Below are positions 7,980 through 16,082 of a stretch of 64,000 nucleotides of DNA, one piece after another. Source of the DNA: AC-32 sp963717725 (GTDB taxonomy: Bacteria > Actinomycetota > Thermoleophilia > Gaiellales > Gaiellaceae); NCBI GenBank assembly GCA_963717725.1, contig CAVQWS010000003.1, positions 62,001 to 126,000 on the forward strand, read 5' to 3'. Both the position numbers and the translations under genes were made by a program. The notes under the pieces are model-generated. The model saw nothing but the letters and a program-made list of their open reading frames with translations. It was not told the DNA's origin and made no database searches. The number at the start of each line of letters is the position of its first letter. Within the stretch, counting starts at the first letter, position 1.

Positions 7980-9094
7980 CTCCGCGATCAGCGCGTCGAG
8001 GGCCTCGCGTACCTGCTGCTCGGGCAGCTCGACGCCGGTCACCGGCTTGCCGGGAGCCTCGAGCAGGACGAGCCGCGGCGAGCCGTTGACGGATTTCTTG
8101 TCGCGCGCGAGGGCGGCCCAGGCGGCGTCGCGGTCGACACGCACCGGCTGCGGTCGCAGCACCTCCTCGACCGGGGCCGTGTCCTGGTCCGAGAGCCGCA
8201 GCGCCGCGAGCAGGCCGAGGGCGACGGCGTCGCCGTGGCGGGGGCCGTGGTAGTCGCCGGCAGCCTCGAGCGCGTGCGCGAAGGTGTGCCCGAGGTTCAA
8301 CACCGCCCGCTCGCCGCGCTCGTGCGGATCGCGGAGGCAGATCGCGGCCTTGTAGGCGGCACAGCGCCGGACGAGCTCGTTCGTCGGCAGCTCCCAGAGC
8401 GGCTCCCCGGCGAGCAGCCCGGTCTTCACGACTTCCGCCATTCCCGCCCGCTGCTCTTCGGGCGGCAGCGTCTCGAGGAGCGCCGGGTCGATCGCCGTTC
8501 GCTCGGGCCAGTGGAAGGCGCCGACGAGGTTCTTGCCCTCGGGCAGGTTGACCGCCGTCTTGCCGCCGATCGCCGCGTCGACCTGGCCGACCAGCGTCGT
8601 CGGGACGGCGACCCACGGCACGCCGCGCAGGTACGTCGCCGCCGCAAAGCCCGCCATGTCGGTCGTGCAGCCGCCGCCGAAGGCGACGATCGTGCCGTCG
8701 CGGCCGAGCCGCAGCTCGCGCCAGAGCCGCTCGACCGCGCCGAGGCTCTTGGCCTCCTCGCCGCCGCGCAGGGCGTGGACCGGCGCCTCGAGCGCCGGCC
8801 GGTGGAGCCCGAGCACGGTCGCGTCGGCAACCACTTCCACCTCGCCCTTGACCAGCTCGGGCAGCCTGGCGAGCAGCCGTTCGTCGACCTCGATCCCCGC
8901 CGCGGCGAGCACGATCTCGTCCACGTTGTTTGCCACGGCCTGCGCAACCTCGTCGTAGAGCGGCGAGCGCTGCTCGTGCAGCGTGTGAAAGCTCTGCTCG
9001 TCCTGGGCGAGCGGACGGTCGCCGCCGCCGACCCGCGTCCAGGCGGTCGCGGGGTCGATCTCGACGTGAACCGTGAACGCGTGCTCGCGAAGCG
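7977..9094 (-). CDS. aroB: 3-dehydroquinate synthase (AroB part of an AroK-AroB fusion, downstream of a frameshift)
   Basis: Converts DAHP to 3-dehydroquinate using NAD and a divalent metal. The AroB core is clear: GGEEAKSL, VAFGGGCTTDMAGFAAATYL, VPTTLVGQVDAAIGGKTAVN, KNLVGAFHWP, RAGMAEVVKTGLL and LNLGHTFAHALE. The N-terminal part of this frame is not AroB but the second half of shikimate kinase (REHAFTVHVEIDPATAWTRV, then RPLAQDE). The intact protein would be one AroK-AroB polypeptide, as known in some other bacteria. The AroB nucleotide-binding segment is short (VADATVLGLHRPALEAPVHAL). The left limit is the stop; the right limit marks the approximate frameshift, not a start codon. Confidence 0.9.
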
Positions 9095-9381
9095 CGCTGC
9101 CGAATCTGCTCGGTCTCGACCGCGCCGCCGCCGAGCGCGACCACGGCGGGCGGCCCGCTGGCGAGCGCGTCCACCGCCGCCTCGGCCTCCAGCTCGCGGA
9201 AGTCCGCCTCGCCACGTGCTCCGAAGATCTGCGGGATCGTCTGCCGCAGCGAGCGCTCGAGCTCGCGGTCGAGGTCGACGAACCGCCGGCCCAGCCGCTC
9301 GGCCGCCTGCTCGCCGAGCGTCGACTTGCCAGCGCCCATGAAGCCGACGAGCGCGACGTGCCGGCCTAGCGCGTGCGCCAC
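9092..9381 (-). CDS. aroK: Shikimate kinase N-terminal half (AroK part of the fusion, ends in a frameshift)
   Basis: Phosphorylates shikimate at the 3-hydroxyl. From GTG 9381 the frame shows the P-loop VGFMGAGKSTLG, the shikimate-binding FVDLDRELE and ARGEADFRELEAEA, and VVALGGGAVETEQIR. After that the frame becomes non-homologous, while the next frame continues with LREHAFTVHVE. Removing one base from the GCGCGC run at 9091-9099 joins both halves into a continuous kinase. This is either a sequencing/assembly error or a real frameshift. The start overlaps the aroC end by 16 bp. Confidence 0.85.
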
Positions 9382-10448
9382 GGGATTCGCTCCAGGTACG
9401 CGCGCCAGGCGCCGACGAAGTCCGCCACCGAGTCGCCGCCGAACTTCTCGCGGGCCGCGCGCGCCAGCTCGAACGCGACCGCAGCCTCGGCGACGACGGC
9501 CAGCGCCTCGACCGCGGCGACGTCGCTGCGCTCGACCAGCGCCTCACCCGGCTCACCGGTCTCCAGGTCGACCGAGCGGAGCGGGCGCATCAGCGTCGGC
9601 AGCGGCTTCATCGCGGCGCGGACGATCACCGGCTCGCCGTTCGAGATGCCGCCCTCGATCCCGCCGGCGTGGTTCGTCTCGCGATAGAGCGTTCCCTCGG
9701 CGTCGGCCAGGATCTCGTCGTGCGCCTCCGAGCCGCGCCGCTCGGCCAGCTCGAAGCCGGCGCCGACCTCGACGCCCTTGACCGCCTGGATGCCCATCAG
9801 CGCCGCGGCCAGGCGCGCGTCCAGACGTTCGTCCTTCGAGGCGTACGAGCCCAGCCCGGGCGGCACGCCGTGGGCGCGCACCTCGACCACGCCGCCGACG
9901 GTGTCCCGCTCGGCGCGCGCGTCGTCGATCCGCTCCTCGAGCGCCTCCGTCACGACGCGGCCGAGCACGTCCACCTCGATCTGCGCCAGCAGCGACTTCG
10001 CCACGGCGCCCGCCGCGACCGCAACGGCCGTCTGCCGGGCGCTCGCCCGCTCCAGCGCGTCGCGCGCGTCGGCCAGTCCGTACTTGAGCGAGCCGGCGAG
10101 ATCGGCATGCCCGGGCCGAGGCAGCGTCACCGGCTTCACGCCCTTGCCGGACGGCTCGCCCTCGGGCGGCCACGGGCTCATCCCCCACTCCCAGTTGGCG
10201 TGATCCCGGTTGCGGACGATGAGCGCGAGCGGCGTGCCGAGTGTCCGCCCGTGGCGCAAGCCGGCGAGCACCTCGACCGTGTCCTGCTCGAGCTGCTGCC
10301 GCGGGCTGCGGCCGTAGCCCTGCTGCCGGCGCGCGAGGTCGGCATCGATCGCCTCCCGGTCGAGCAGGAGGCCCGCGGGCAGCCCGCCGACGATCGCCAC
10401 GAGCGCGGGCCCGTGCGACTCGCCGGCTGTGGACAGTGTGAGCGTCAC
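9366..10448 (-). CDS. aroC: Chorismate synthase
   Basis: FMN-dependent conversion of EPSP to chorismate. The 360-residue product carries the family signatures GESHGPALVAIVGGLPAG, RRQQGYGRSPRQQLEQD, the KYGLADARDALERASARQT region and NHAGGIEGGISNGEPVIVR. GTG at 10448 overlaps the aroE stop (GTGA). Complete. Lies within the aroE-aroC-aroKB-aroQ shikimate block. EPSP synthase (aroA) is not in this window. Confidence 0.97.
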   Translation of the reverse strand: MTLTLSTAGESHGPALVAIVGGLPAGLLLDREAIDADLARRQQGYGRSPRQQLEQDTVEVLAGLRHGRTLGTPLALIVRNRDHANWEWGMSPWPPEGEPSGKGVKPVTLPRPGHADLAGSLKYGLADARDALERASARQTAVAVAAGAVAKSLLAQIEVDVLGRVVTEALEERIDDARAERDTVGGVVEVRAHGVPPGLGSYASKDERLDARLAAALMGIQAVKGVEVGAGFELAERRGSEAHDEILADAEGTLYRETNHAGGIEGGISNGEPVIVRAAMKPLPTLMRPLRSVDLETGEPGEALVERSDVAAVEALAVVAEAAVAFELARAAREKFGGDSVADFVGAWRAYLERIPWRTR

Positions 10449-11122
10449 GAGGCCAAGCCTAAGGCGCTGCGCATCGCCTCGACAGGGGCGGGCCGGCCGG
10501 TCCAGAGCGAGAACGACGCCGCGCCCTGACGGACCAGCGCCTCGCACCCGTCCACGACTTCGCACCCAGCCGCCAGCGCGGCGGCGACGAGCGCCGTCGG
10601 CCGGCCGTCGGCGCGGTAAGCGAGGTCGACGACCGTCTGCCCCGAGCGGGGCTCGACGAGCAGGTCGTCGCGCACCGGCGTCGCGTTCACGATCAGATCC
10701 GCGTCCGAGGCGTCGGGCGGCCATTCGCCGCTGCGCGAGAACACGCGCACCTCCCCCGGCAAGCCGGGCAGCAGCGCCTTGGCGGCCCCGCCCGCGCCGA
10801 TCAGGCAGACCCGCTCGGCCTCGATCCCGGCCACGATCTCCACATCCGTGTTGAATCCGAGCACGCGGCCGTCGCGGAAGACGAGCGTGTTCACCGCCTC
10901 CCCCTCGGCCTCGTCGCAGAGCTCGGCCGCCGCCTGCTTGTACGGGATCGTCACGTTCACGCCGTCCCAGCCGCGCCGGAGCGCCGCCTCGAGCTCGTCC
11001 GGCTCAACCTCCACCGCGACGTACTCCCAGTCGAGCCCGGCCGCTGCGAAGGCGGCGTTCTGCATCCGCGGCGAGAGCGACTCGGCCACCGGTTTGCCGA
11101 GTAACGCGACGCGCCGGCTCAT
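10445..11122 (-). CDS. aroE: Shikimate dehydrogenase
   Basis: NADP-dependent reduction of 3-dehydroshikimate. At 225 residues it is clearly shorter than the usual 270. The substrate domain (LGKPVAESLSPRMQNAAFAAAGL, then GVNVTIPYKQ with the catalytic Lys) and the nucleotide domain (CLIGAGGAAKALLPGL, IVNATPV) are both present, with shortened loops after GFNTD. ATG at 11122 overlaps the mltG stop (ATGA). The C-terminal EALVRQGAASFSLWTGRPAP is typical, so it is compact rather than truncated. Confidence 0.93.
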   Translation of the reverse strand: MSRRVALLGKPVAESLSPRMQNAAFAAAGLDWEYVAVEVEPDELEAALRRGWDGVNVTIPYKQAAAELCDEAEGEAVNTLVFRDGRVLGFNTDVEIVAGIEAERVCLIGAGGAAKALLPGLPGEVRVFSRSGEWPPDASDADLIVNATPVRDDLLVEPRSGQTVVDLAYRADGRPTALVAAALAAGCEVVDGCEALVRQGAASFSLWTGRPAPVEAMRSALGLAS

Positions 11123-12012
11123 CCGTAGCCGTGCTCGGCCTTGTACTGCTCGAACGCGTTGAAGCTGGCCGTGAAGAAGTGGTGCTTCTTGTCCGGCTTC
11201 GCGACGAAGTAGAGGTAGTTCACCTTCGCCGGGTGCGCCGCGGCCTGCAGCGAGGCGAGGCCCGGGTTGGCGATCGGCGTCGGCGTCAGGCCGGTGATGT
11301 TCGGGTTGCGCGTGTTGTACGGGTTGTCGCTGTCGAGCTCCGACTGGGTGAGCGACTGCGTCGGTGGCACGTGCAGCCCGTAGCGGGTGGTGGCGTCGAT
11401 GCCGAGGTTCATCCGGGCGTGCAGCCGGTTGTAGATCACGGCCGAGACGAGCTGGCGTTCCTCGGGCGCGGGCGTCTCCTTCTCGATCAGCGAGGCAATC
11501 GTCAGCACGTCGTAGGGCGTGAGGTTCTTCGAGCGCGTATAGGCCAGGTTCACCTTGGCCCAGTTCGCGCGGAAGGCCTTCAGCTGCGCGGCGATCAGCT
11601 GCGGCGAAGTCTCGCGCGCCGTGAAGTCGTAGGTGGCAGGAAAGAGGAAGCCTTCGAGTGGATAAGTCTTCGTGCCGAAGCCGGGCTGGCGTCGCGGGTT
11701 GGCCGTGGCGGCGAGGTACGTCTTCGCCTTCAGCCGCACGAGCTTGCCGCGCTCGCGCTTGGCGATCTGCGAGACGGCGGTCACGCGCGCCGCCATCTGC
11801 TCGCGCGTGAAGCCCTCGGGGAAGACGATCCGGAACGGCTTCGGCGGCGCGGCCACGGTGGGCGGCGGCGGGGTCTTGTCCTTGCCGCCGACGCTCGCGA
11901 CCGCGACCCAGGCGATCACGAAGCCGGCCACGAGAACTCCGAGCGCGACCAGCCGGCGGCGCCAGACCACCGACCGCGGTGTCCGCCTCGGCGGCCGCGG
12001 CCGCGGCGGCAT
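11119..12012 (-). CDS. mltG: Endolytic murein transglycosylase MltG
   Basis: Membrane-anchored YceG-like lytic transglycosylase thought to cut nascent glycan strands and set their length. An Arg/Pro-rich cytoplasmic tail (about 25 residues) precedes one transmembrane helix (LVALGVLVAGFVIAWVAVA) and the YceG domain with FPEGFTREQM, the LEGFLFPATYDF motif and the catalytic glutamate in IASLIEKET. ATG at 12012 shares a base with the ruvX stop (TAATG). 297 residues; the LysM-like part of longer homologues is minimal. Neighbour order alaS-ruvX-mltG-aroE is a standard actinobacterial arrangement. Confidence 0.95.
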   Translation of the reverse strand: MPPRPRPPRRTPRSVVWRRRLVALGVLVAGFVIAWVAVASVGGKDKTPPPPTVAAPPKPFRIVFPEGFTREQMAARVTAVSQIAKRERGKLVRLKAKTYLAATANPRRQPGFGTKTYPLEGFLFPATYDFTARETSPQLIAAQLKAFRANWAKVNLAYTRSKNLTPYDVLTIASLIEKETPAPEERQLVSAVIYNRLHARMNLGIDATTRYGLHVPPTQSLTQSELDSDNPYNTRNPNITGLTPTPIANPGLASLQAAAHPAKVNYLYFVAKPDKKHHFFTASFNAFEQYKAEHGYG

Positions 12013-12410
12013 TACTCCCGGCCGGCGCTCGCCCACGCGAGGTAGCTCGACAGCAGGTGGGCCGCGGCGCGCGCGTCCTCAGGCGCCTCGTCCGAGCCGA
12101 CGCTCGCGGCGAGGCCGGTGGTGAAACGCTCGTCATAGCTCTCGACCGGGACGTCGAGGGCCGCGCGCAGGGCCTCGACGAAGGCGTCGGTCTCGCGGGC
12201 CTGCGCGCCGTGCTCGCCGCGCAGTGTCAGCGGCAGGCCGACGACGACGCGCTCGGCGCCCTCGTCGCGCACGATCCGCCCGACCTGCGCGAGCCCGTCC
12301 TCGCTCGCGGCGCGCTCGACCACGCCGAGCGGCCGCGCGATCGTGCCCGTCGGGTCCGAGACGGCGACGCCGGTACGTGCCGAGCCGTAATCCAGTGCGA
12401 CGACCTTCAC
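12012..12410 (-). CDS. ruvX: Holliday junction resolvase-like RuvX/YqgF
   Basis: RNase H-fold protein of the YqgF family, implicated in 16S rRNA 5'-end processing and junction resolution. The 132-residue protein shows LDYGSARTGVAVSDPTGTIA (first catalytic Asp), VVVGLPLTLRGEHGAQA and YDERFTT (Glu). The last Asp falls in APEDARAAAHLL, corresponding to the usual DxxAA motif. GTG at 12410 overlaps the alaS stop (GTGA). Confidence 0.93.
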   Translation of the reverse strand: MKVVALDYGSARTGVAVSDPTGTIARPLGVVERAASEDGLAQVGRIVRDEGAERVVVGLPLTLRGEHGAQARETDAFVEALRAALDVPVESYDERFTTGLAASVGSDEAPEDARAAAHLLSSYLAWASAGRE

Positions 12411-14932
12411 GCGAGCGCCCGGCGCAGGGCCTCCTCGGCCTTCGCGAGAGCATCGCCCAGCTTCTCGGGATCGCGGCCGCCGGCGCGCGCCATCGTCGCC
12501 CGTCCGCCGCCGCCGCCGCCGACCTCCGCTGCCGCCTCCTTGATCACGGCGACCGCATCGAGCCGCCCCTCGAGCGACTGGTCGAAGTTGGCGACGAGGT
12601 GGACCCGCCCGTCTTCGGCCGCGCCGAGCACCACCGCGGCCGGCGCGCGGGCCTGCTTGATCCGATCGGACTCCTCGAGCAGCGCGTCCGCGTCCACGCC
12701 GACCGCCTGGCCGACGAAGACGTTGACGCCGCCGATTGCCTCCTCGCTCCGCGGCTCGACCTCGACCTCCACCTTCTCGGCCCGCTTCGGCCGCTCGCGC
12801 CGCGCCCGCTCCAGCTCTGCCCGCAGCTCGGCGGCCTCCTCGGCGCGCCCGTGCAGCAGCGCGTAGGCCTCGCCCGAGGTGACGGCCTCGATCCGTCGCG
12901 TGCCCGAGCCGACCGAGCTCTCGGAGGTGATCACGAACGGCCCGATCTCCGCGGTCGCGCGCACGTGTGTGCCGCCGCAGAGCTCGCGCGAGTAGCCGGC
13001 GATGTCCACCAGCCGCACCTCGTCTCCGTACTTCTCGCCGAAGAGCATCATCGCGCCGAGCCGCCGCGCCTCCTCGATCGGGACGATGTACGCCCGCACC
13101 GGCAGGTTGCGGAAGATCGCCTCGTTCACGCGCCGCTCGAGCTCGGCCCGCTCCTCGTCGGTGACGGGCTGCGGGTGACTGAAGTCGAAGCGCAGCTTGT
13201 CCGGCCGCACCGCCGAACCGGCCTGGCGCGCGTGCTCGCCGAGCACGTCCTGCAGCGCCTTGTGCAGGAGGTGCGTCGCGGTGTGATTGGCCATCGTCGG
13301 GAAGCGCACGCTCCACGGCACGACCGCCCGCACGCGCATCCCCGCCGCGAAGCCCGCGCCCTCGAAGGTGAGCACCTGATCGTCGTCCGGCAGCCGCGTC
13401 GCCTCGACCAGCTCGGCCCGCGCGCCGGTCTCCTCGTCCTCGATGTAGCCCGAGTCGCTGACCTGGCCGCCGCCGGCCGGGTAGAACGGCGACTGCTCGA
13501 GCTTCGCCTGGAAGCGTCCGCGGCCAACATCCTGATAGGCGAGGATCGCCGTCAGCACGTCGGTCTTTTCGTAGCCGACGAACTCGCTGCGCACATCGCC
13601 GGAGACGCGCACCTCGACCTCGCTCGCGACCTTGCGCGAGCGCAGGCGCTGCTCCTCCATCAGGTCGTGGAAGCGGTCCTCGTCCACCGGCAGCCCGCGC
13701 TCGCGCGCCAGCTCGCCGGTCAGCTCGAGCGGGAACCCGTAGGTGTCGTGCAGCTTGAACGCCTCTTCGCCGGAGATCTCGCCGTCGCCGGCCGCCTCCT
13801 CGAACAGCGTCAGGCCGCGCGCGAGCGTCTCGCCGAAGCGCTGCTCCTCTTCCGCCAGCACCCGCTCGATCTCGGCGCGTGCGCCCGCCAGCTCCGGATA
13901 TGCCTCGCCCATCTGCTCGACGACGACGCCCGCGAGGCCGGCCAGGAACGGCGGCTCGAGCCCGATCCGCCCGGCCTGCAGCACCGCGCGGCGGATCACC
14001 CTGCGCATCACGTAGCCGCGTCCCTCGTTCGAGGGCGTGACGCCGTCGACGGCCAGGAAAGTCATCCCTCGCCCGTGGTCGGCCAGGATGCGGTGCGCCT
14101 TCGTCGCGCGCTCGCTCTCGCCATAGGCGACGCCCGACTGGCCGGCAATCCAGCCCATGATCTCCTGGTAGCCGTCGGTGTCGAAGACCGAGTCGACCTG
14201 CTGCAGGATCCGCGCGCCGCGCTCGAGCCCGAGGCCGGTGTCGATGTTCTGTTTCGGCAGCGGCGTCAGCGAGCCGTCGGCGTGCAGCTCGAACTCCATG
14301 AAGACGAGGTTCCAGAACTCGAGGAAGCGGTCGCACTCGCAGCCCGGCCCGCACTCGGCCCGGCCGCAGCCGACCTCCTCGCCCCAGTCGAAGAACATCT
14401 CCGAGTCCGGCCCGCACGGCCCCGGGCCGCCGACCGACCAGAAGTTGTCCGCGCGCGGGAGCCGCACGATCCGCTCGGGCGGCATGCCCACCGCCTCCCA
14501 GCCTCTAATCGCGACCTCGTCCTCGCCGAGCCCGAGCTCCGCGTCGCCCGCGAAGACCGTCACCCAGATCCGGTCGAGGTCGAGCTTCATGTGCTCGAAC
14601 ATGAACTCCCAGGCGAGCTCGATCGCGCCGTCCTTGAAGTACTGGCCGAACGAGAAGTTGCCGAGCATCTCGAAGAAGGTCAGCGTCCGCTTGTTCAGGC
14701 CGACGTCATCGATGTCCGGCGTCCGGAAGACCTTCTGCACGGTCGTCAGCAGCGGGGCGGGTGGCTCCTCGAAGCCGAGGAAGAACGGCATCAGCGGCTG
14801 CATCCCGGCCGAGATCAGCAGCGTCGAGCGGTCGTCGGCGCGCGGGATCAGCGAAGCCGAGGGCCGGAACTCGTGGCCCTTGGACTCGAAGAACTCGCGG
14901 TAGCCCGCGCGCAGCTCGGCGGTCGTTCGCAC
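12407..14932 (-). CDS. alaS: Alanyl-tRNA synthetase
   Basis: Class II synthetase charging tRNA-Ala, 841 residues. Catalytic domain: YREFFESKGHEFRPSASLIP, AGMQPLMPFFLG, RTPDIDDVGLNKRTLTFFEM. Editing domain zinc ligands are HTATHLLH and CGGTHV. The C-terminal C-Ala domain includes a run of five glycines (VGGGGGGRAT). GTG at 14932 follows a TAGAAT box by 7 bp, so the mRNA may be leaderless. Complete and ordinary except that the metal-binding insert CGRAECGPGCEC is Cys-rich, as in other actinobacteria. Confidence 0.98.
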   Translation of the reverse strand: MRTTAELRAGYREFFESKGHEFRPSASLIPRADDRSTLLISAGMQPLMPFFLGFEEPPAPLLTTVQKVFRTPDIDDVGLNKRTLTFFEMLGNFSFGQYFKDGAIELAWEFMFEHMKLDLDRIWVTVFAGDAELGLGEDEVAIRGWEAVGMPPERIVRLPRADNFWSVGGPGPCGPDSEMFFDWGEEVGCGRAECGPGCECDRFLEFWNLVFMEFELHADGSLTPLPKQNIDTGLGLERGARILQQVDSVFDTDGYQEIMGWIAGQSGVAYGESERATKAHRILADHGRGMTFLAVDGVTPSNEGRGYVMRRVIRRAVLQAGRIGLEPPFLAGLAGVVVEQMGEAYPELAGARAEIERVLAEEEQRFGETLARGLTLFEEAAGDGEISGEEAFKLHDTYGFPLELTGELARERGLPVDEDRFHDLMEEQRLRSRKVASEVEVRVSGDVRSEFVGYEKTDVLTAILAYQDVGRGRFQAKLEQSPFYPAGGGQVSDSGYIEDEETGARAELVEATRLPDDDQVLTFEGAGFAAGMRVRAVVPWSVRFPTMANHTATHLLHKALQDVLGEHARQAGSAVRPDKLRFDFSHPQPVTDEERAELERRVNEAIFRNLPVRAYIVPIEEARRLGAMMLFGEKYGDEVRLVDIAGYSRELCGGTHVRATAEIGPFVITSESSVGSGTRRIEAVTSGEAYALLHGRAEEAAELRAELERARRERPKRAEKVEVEVEPRSEEAIGGVNVFVGQAVGVDADALLEESDRIKQARAPAAVVLGAAEDGRVHLVANFDQSLEGRLDAVAVIKEAAAEVGGGGGGRATMARAGGRDPEKLGDALAKAEEALRRALA

Positions 14933-14939
14933 GCGGGTG

Positions 14940-14945
14940 ATTCTA
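14940..14945 (-). promoter_or_regulatory. Candidate leaderless -10 for alaS
   Basis: TAGAAT, 7 bp before the GTG start of alaS, in the 23-bp gap after the sigma factor gene. Confidence 0.5.
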
Positions 14946-14955
14946 GGTGCCGCGC

Positions 14956-15705
14956 CTACGCCGACTGCTCGGCCGCGATCTCCTCGCGGATCTTCTCGAG
15001 CGAGCGGCGGATCAGCCGAGAGACGTGCATCTGCGAGATGCCGACCTGCTGTGCGATCTGCGACTGGGTCAGGCCTTCGAAGAAGCGCAGGTGCAGGATC
15101 TTGCGCTCGCGCTCGTCCAACACGCGGAAGCCGGGCTCCAACACGGCTCGGTCCTCCGAGACCTCGTACTGGTGCTCCTCGGTGCCGAGCGACTCGAGCG
15201 GGTCGAGCTCGCCGTCCTCGTCGCCGCCGCCGGAGCCGGCCGAGAGCGAGAGCGAGGTGTACGCGCGGCCGCTCTCGAGCGCCTCGAGCACTTCCTCGTC
15301 CGTCACGCTCGCCGCCTTCGCCAGCTCGGGGATCGTCGGCGAGCGCCCGTGCTGGACGGTCAGCTCCTCGATCAGCCGCGAGAGCTGGATGTTCAGCTCC
15401 TGCAACCCACGCGGGACGCGCACCGCCCAGCCGCGGTCGCGGAAGTGGCGCTTGATCTCGCCGATGATGTTCGGCGTCGCGTAGGTCGTCAGCTCGACGC
15501 CGCGATTGACGTCGAAGCGGTCGATCGCCTTGATCAGCCCGATCGCGCCGATCTGGACGAGGTCCTCGAGCTGCTCGCCGCGGTACGAGTACCGCCGCGC
15601 GAGCGAGCGCACCAGCGACATGTACTGCTCGATCAGCTGCTCGCGGGCGGCGAGGTCGCCCTGTTCGTGATAGCGGCGGAGCAGAACCTTGTCGCTCTGC
15701 TGCAT
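14956..15705 (-). CDS. RNA polymerase sigma factor, SigB/SigF/SigG type
   Basis: Group 3 sigma-70 protein of 249 residues. Region 2 is EQYMSLVRSLARRYSYRGEQ followed by LEDLVQIGAIGLIKAIDRFD and TYATPNIIGEIKRHFRD. Region 3 is VPRGLQELNIQLSRL and SPTIPELAKAASV. Region 4 has FFEGLTQSQIAQQVGISQMH as the helix-turn-helix. An acidic, Gly/Ser-rich linker (about residues 155-180) is unremarkable. ATG at 15705 overlaps the stop of the RsbW-like gene (ATGA), the usual anti-sigma/sigma coupling. Such factors drive general stress or developmental genes; the target promoters are unknown. Confidence 0.93.
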   Translation of the reverse strand: MQQSDKVLLRRYHEQGDLAAREQLIEQYMSLVRSLARRYSYRGEQLEDLVQIGAIGLIKAIDRFDVNRGVELTTYATPNIIGEIKRHFRDRGWAVRVPRGLQELNIQLSRLIEELTVQHGRSPTIPELAKAASVTDEEVLEALESGRAYTSLSLSAGSGGGDEDGELDPLESLGTEEHQYEVSEDRAVLEPGFRVLDERERKILHLRFFEGLTQSQIAQQVGISQMHVSRLIRRSLEKIREEIAAEQSA

Positions 15706-16082
15706 CAGGCGGGACCGCCGTCGGTGACGTTCTTGGTGAGCGCGAGCCAGCCGTCGCCGTCGAGCTCGTAGCCGTCCACGACGGTGTCGAGGATCCGGCG
15801 CAGGCTGACGCTGCCGTCGTCGCGGTCGAGCTCGTCGCGCAGGGCATCGGTGGCGAACGGCCCGACCCGCGTCACGATCGCGCGCTCGTCCAGCCGCAGC
15901 TCGACCGTCACCTCGCCGTCCTCCGAGGCCCGCTCGAGCACCGCCTCGAGCGCCGTCTCGAGGTCGTCGATGCTCTCGAAGGTCAGGTTCAGGCGTGCGG
16001 CGACTCCCCCGAGCACGAGATGCGCGACCTCGTGGAACGGCTGCTCGCGCGGAATGGTCAGCGTGATCATGTCGCCAGTCAT
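15705..16082 (-). CDS. RsbW-like anti-sigma factor lacking ATP-binding motifs
   Basis: A 125-residue protein whose first half resembles the RsbW/SpoIIAB (GHKL) fold: MITLTIPREQPFHEVAHLVL, GVAARLNLTFESIDDLETAL and EAVLERASEDGEVTVELRLD. In true RsbW kinases the helix after the fold start carries an N-box Asn, followed by DxGxG ATP loops. Here that helix reads ALEAVLERAS without Asn and no glycine box follows. It should therefore not bind ATP or phosphorylate an RsbV partner in the usual way. Position directly upstream of, and overlapping, the sigma gene supports an anti-sigma role. No RsbV-like gene is seen nearby. Confidence 0.7.
   Translation of the reverse strand: MTGDMITLTIPREQPFHEVAHLVLGGVAARLNLTFESIDDLETALEAVLERASEDGEVTVELRLDERAIVTRVGPFATDALRDELDRDDGSVSLRRILDTVVDGYELDGDGWLALTKNVTDGGPA

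Noticed and set aside
7813..9381. One 522-codon frame from the AroK start
   Set aside because: Similarity stops after VETEQIR; the remainder is an out-of-frame reading of AroB and even runs into aroQ.
12224..15484. Very long plus-strand open frame (over 1000 codons) opposite alaS and the sigma gene
   Set aside because: It is the reverse-frame shadow of GC-rich genes. The translation is Arg/Ala/Leu-dominated with no domain, while the minus strand encodes clear AlaS and sigma motifs.
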